DNA of 7,841 nucleotides from Bacteroidales bacterium UBA5621 (lineage in GTDB: Bacteria > Bacteroidota > Bacteroidia > Bacteroidales > VadinHA17): NCBI GenBank assembly GCA_002424525.1, contig DIKJ01000195.1, positions 1 through 7,841 on the forward strand, written 5' to 3'. Below, one piece after another: positions 6,561 through 7,841 of this stretch (positions are counted from its first letter, which is position 1; each line of letters begins with the position of its first letter). Position numbers and translations under genes: made by a program. The notes beneath the pieces are model-generated. The model had not been told where the DNA came from, made no database searches, and saw only the letters and a list, made by a program, of their open reading frames with translations.

Positions 6561-6577
6561 ATTACTGACAATTACTG
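6561..6577. repeat. ATTACTG direct repeat, 10-bp period
   Basis: ATTACTG occurs at 6561-6567 and 6571-6577, one helical turn apart, in the divergent gap between the ferredoxin and macro-domain genes. It is short and could be chance. It is recorded because it lies close to the stronger 21-bp-period repeat in the same gap. Confidence 0.4.
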
Positions 6578-6599
6578 CTTGAAAAAGAGTTACCGGATA

Positions 6600-6641
6600 A
6601 TTCAGAAACGGTATTGCTTCATTCAAAAACGGTATTGCCGC
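6600..6641. repeat. tandem direct repeat of 21-bp period between divergent genes
   Basis: An 18-nt unit, ATTCARAAACGGTATTGC, occurs at 6600-6617 and again at 6621-6638 with one mismatch (G or A at the sixth base). The copies are separated by 3 unrelated bases, giving a 21-bp period, two turns of B-DNA. The region 6578-6595 shares only TT.AAAAA..GT with the unit and is at best a decayed third copy. Position in a 263-bp divergent gap (6480-6742), about 120 bp from the ferredoxin start and 105 bp from the macro-domain start, suggests a same-face protein-binding site. Nothing else in the gap looks coding, and no exact TAnnTTTG promoter box was found; TAAGATTTG (6721-6729) is a poor candidate for the macro gene. 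Confidence 0.7.
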
Positions 6642-6742
6642 GAAAGATCCATTTTGCTCTCCGGAAATCAATTTCACCGAAATATCTGTGTATATTGATG
6701 CTGGAACAAACTATAGTGCATAAGATTTGTTAATTTATAAAT

Positions 6743-7282
6743 ATGCCGTTTATGAAACGAATCTTTTCCGGAATTACAATTGAATGTATCAGGGGTGATA
6801 TTGCAGGACAGTCTGATATTACAGCCATAGTGAATGCTGCCAATGCACAGCTTCAAACAGGGGGCGGGGTGGCGGGAGCGATTCACCGTGCGGCGGGTCC
6901 CGGCCTTGCCAGAGAGTGCCGTCCCATGGCTCCTATCAAGCCCGGGGTGTCAGTTATTTCAGGCGGACATAACCTTCCCAACCGTTTTGTCATTCATTGT
7001 CTGGGGCCTGTTTATGGTCTGGATGAGCCGTCCGGTATTTTGCTGGCCGATTGTTACAGGAACGCTCTTCTTCTCGCCGATGAAAATAAGATAGACTCCA
7101 TCGCATTTCCCGCTATTTCTACCGGTGCATTCGGATACCCTGTTGAACCAGCGGCTGAGATCGCCTTCAGAACTATCAGGGATACTTCCACGCTACTGAA
7201 AAATATCAGGCTGATACGTATGGTACTCTACAGTCAGGATGACCTGGAAATTCATGAAAAAGTGCTGTCAGAAATTCTTTGA
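6743..7282 (+). CDS. macro domain protein (ADP-ribose-binding; possible deacylase/hydrolase)
   Basis: A 179-residue, single-domain macro protein, normal length for the bacterial family, presumably cytoplasmic. Macro domains bind ADP-ribose, and many remove ADP-ribose from proteins or hydrolyse O-acetyl-ADP-ribose. Binding signatures are IRGDI (16-20) with Asp19 for the adenine, IVNAANAQL (29-37) with Asn31 and Asn34, GGGVAGAIHRAAG (40-52), and the phosphate loop FPAISTGAFGYP (122-133). In MacroD/YmdB-type enzymes the second loop reads GGGGVDGAIH and its Asp is catalytic; here that position is Ala44. The protein may thus use another mechanism, as in other macro classes, or act as a reader. The ATG at 6743 is followed by another at 6752; either retains the domain. 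The leader is AT-rich without a Shine-Dalgarno. No partner such as a sirtuin or ADP-ribosyltransferase is visible in the window. Confidence 0.92.
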   Translation: MPFMKRIFSGITIECIRGDIAGQSDITAIVNAANAQLQTGGGVAGAIHRAAGPGLARECRPMAPIKPGVSVISGGHNLPNRFVIHCLGPVYGLDEPSGILLADCYRNALLLADENKIDSIAFPAISTGAFGYPVEPAAEIAFRTIRDTSTLLKNIRLIRMVLYSQDDLEIHEKVLSEIL

Positions 7283-7311
7283 CCTTCTGCTGCCCGATCG
7301 GCAAACTGATA

Positions 7312-7341
7312 TTGACCGGATTAAAATATTTCGTAAATTTG
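7312..7341 (+). promoter_or_regulatory. Bacteroidota-type sigma promoter for the aldo/keto reductase gene
   Basis: TAAATTTG at 7334-7341 is an exact match to the -7 box TAnnTTTG of Bacteroidota primary-sigma promoters. TTG at 7312-7314 lies 19 bp upstream, the expected distance for the -33 element. Transcription would start near 7346-7350, leaving a leader of roughly 30-35 nt before the ATG at 7381. This is the best promoter in the window and implies that the reductase is transcribed separately from the macro-domain gene. Confidence 0.7.
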
Positions 7342-7380
7342 ATGAATGAACGCATTGAAAACCACTAAAAAGAGATAGTT

Positions 7381-7841
7381 ATGAAAAACATTAACCGCAG
7401 GACTTTTCTTGGAAACGGTGTTGCTGCAGCAGCAATGGTAACTGTTGGAAAACCTTTTTCACCGGAAACAGATAATAAACCGGTCCCGGCAAAGGCAAAC
7501 AATGCCGATCCGTTCAATCCGGTTACTTACAATGCCATGCCCACCAGGTCGTTCGGGAAAACCGGATACAAGGTTGGTATCCTGAGTCTTGGAGGACAGG
7601 CTACAATAGAGATCAAAGGGAGGGAAGAAGAATCGGAAAAGATCATTAACCGCGCCATCGACCTGGGAATAAATTATATCGATACAGCCGCCTCGTATGG
7701 TCAGGGTGTGAGTCAGCTGAATATAGGCCGGGTGATGAAGACCCGCAGGAAGGAGGTATGGCTTTCCACAAAAACCCACGACCGCACCTACGACGGATCG
7801 ATGCGTCTTCTGGAGGAGAGCCTTAAAAACCTTCAGACCGA
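7381..7841 (+). CDS. Tat-signalled aldo/keto reductase, N-terminal part (3' truncated)
   Basis: The first 153 residues of an aldo/keto reductase, an NAD(P)H-dependent oxidoreductase with a TIM barrel; the gene runs off the window. The N-terminus NRRTFLGNGVAAAAMVTVG is a twin-arginine signal (R6-R7), so the enzyme is probably exported folded to the periplasm or membrane. After a linker (~25-52) the AKR domain starts with TRSFGKTGYKVGILSLGG (55-72). Three of the four catalytic residues are visible: Asp101 and Tyr106 in NYIDTAASYG, and Lys131 in WLSTKTHDR. The catalytic His should lie beyond the window end. Tat-signalled AKRs are common in Bacteroidota; their substrates are mostly unknown. ATG at 7381 is supported by the signal peptide, a leader with AAAAAGAGATAGTT, and a good promoter 40-70 bp upstream. 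Confidence 0.92.
   Translation, partial: MKNINRRTFLGNGVAAAAMVTVGKPFSPETDNKPVPAKANNADPFNPVTYNAMPTRSFGKTGYKVGILSLGGQATIEIKGREEESEKIINRAIDLGINYIDTAASYGQGVSQLNIGRVMKTRRKEVWLSTKTHDRTYDGSMRLLEESLKNLQT

Noticed and set aside
6721..6729. TAAGATTTG as the macro-gene promoter -7 box
   Set aside because: The spacer inside the box is 3 nt instead of 2 and the nearest TTG (6695-6697) is 23 nt away; listed only as a weak candidate.
6480..6742. Origin iterons or CRISPR in the ferredoxin/macro gap
   Set aside because: Only two repeat copies, 3-nt spacing and no replication or Cas gene nearby; an operator is simpler.
7290..7302. Palindromic TGCC...GGCA after the macro-domain gene as a terminator
   Set aside because: Only a 4-bp stem and no T-run follows; it is within chance expectation.

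Overview
The window looks like a stretch of chromosome from a Bacteroidota bacterium, probably an environmental Bacteroidales/Marinilabiliales-type lineage. The evidence is indirect. Leaders are AT-rich with few Shine-Dalgarno sequences. The last gene has a textbook Bacteroidota promoter (TTG, 19 bp, TAAATTTG). The gene content is also typical of the phylum: Tat-signalled aldo/keto reductase and DegT-type proteins, an S9 peptidase with a Sec signal, a DUF2271/PepSY-TM pair and a YqaA-type membrane protein. No rRNA, tRNA, CRISPR array, insertion sequence or phage gene was seen.

Left part (1-2210): the 3' end of an MscS-type mechanosensitive channel gene runs tail-to-tail into a pterin-4a-carbinolamine dehydratase gene on the minus strand. 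Their ends overlap in the self-complementary hexamer TTATAA. A 198-bp divergent gap then leads to a DegT/DnrJ/EryC1/StrS-family PLP protein with a twin-arginine export signal.

Middle (2400-6234, all plus strand): a periplasmic DUF2271 protein and a PepSY-associated membrane protein lie 5 nt apart and look like one operon. The membrane protein seems to have lost about 60 central residues in frame. A short intergenic repeat patch (heptanucleotide repeats split by a GC-rich hairpin) precedes a full-length secreted S9 (DPP IV-fold) peptidase. A YqaA-type membrane protein follows 27 nt later and lacks a clear ATG start.

Right part (6288-7841): a small ferredoxin on the minus strand and a macro-domain protein on the plus strand are divergently arranged around a 263-bp gap. 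That gap carries an 18-bp direct repeat with a 21-bp period, a candidate regulatory site. The window ends inside a Tat-signalled aldo/keto reductase gene.

Apart from the DUF2271/PepSY pair and possibly S9/YqaA, the genes do not form one pathway. This is mostly ordinary core and accessory chromosome. I did not find a convincing new multi-gene system. The best leads are the internal deletion in the PepSY-TM protein, the 21-bp-phased repeats, the macro domain without the MacroD-type aspartate, and the exported PLP enzyme.
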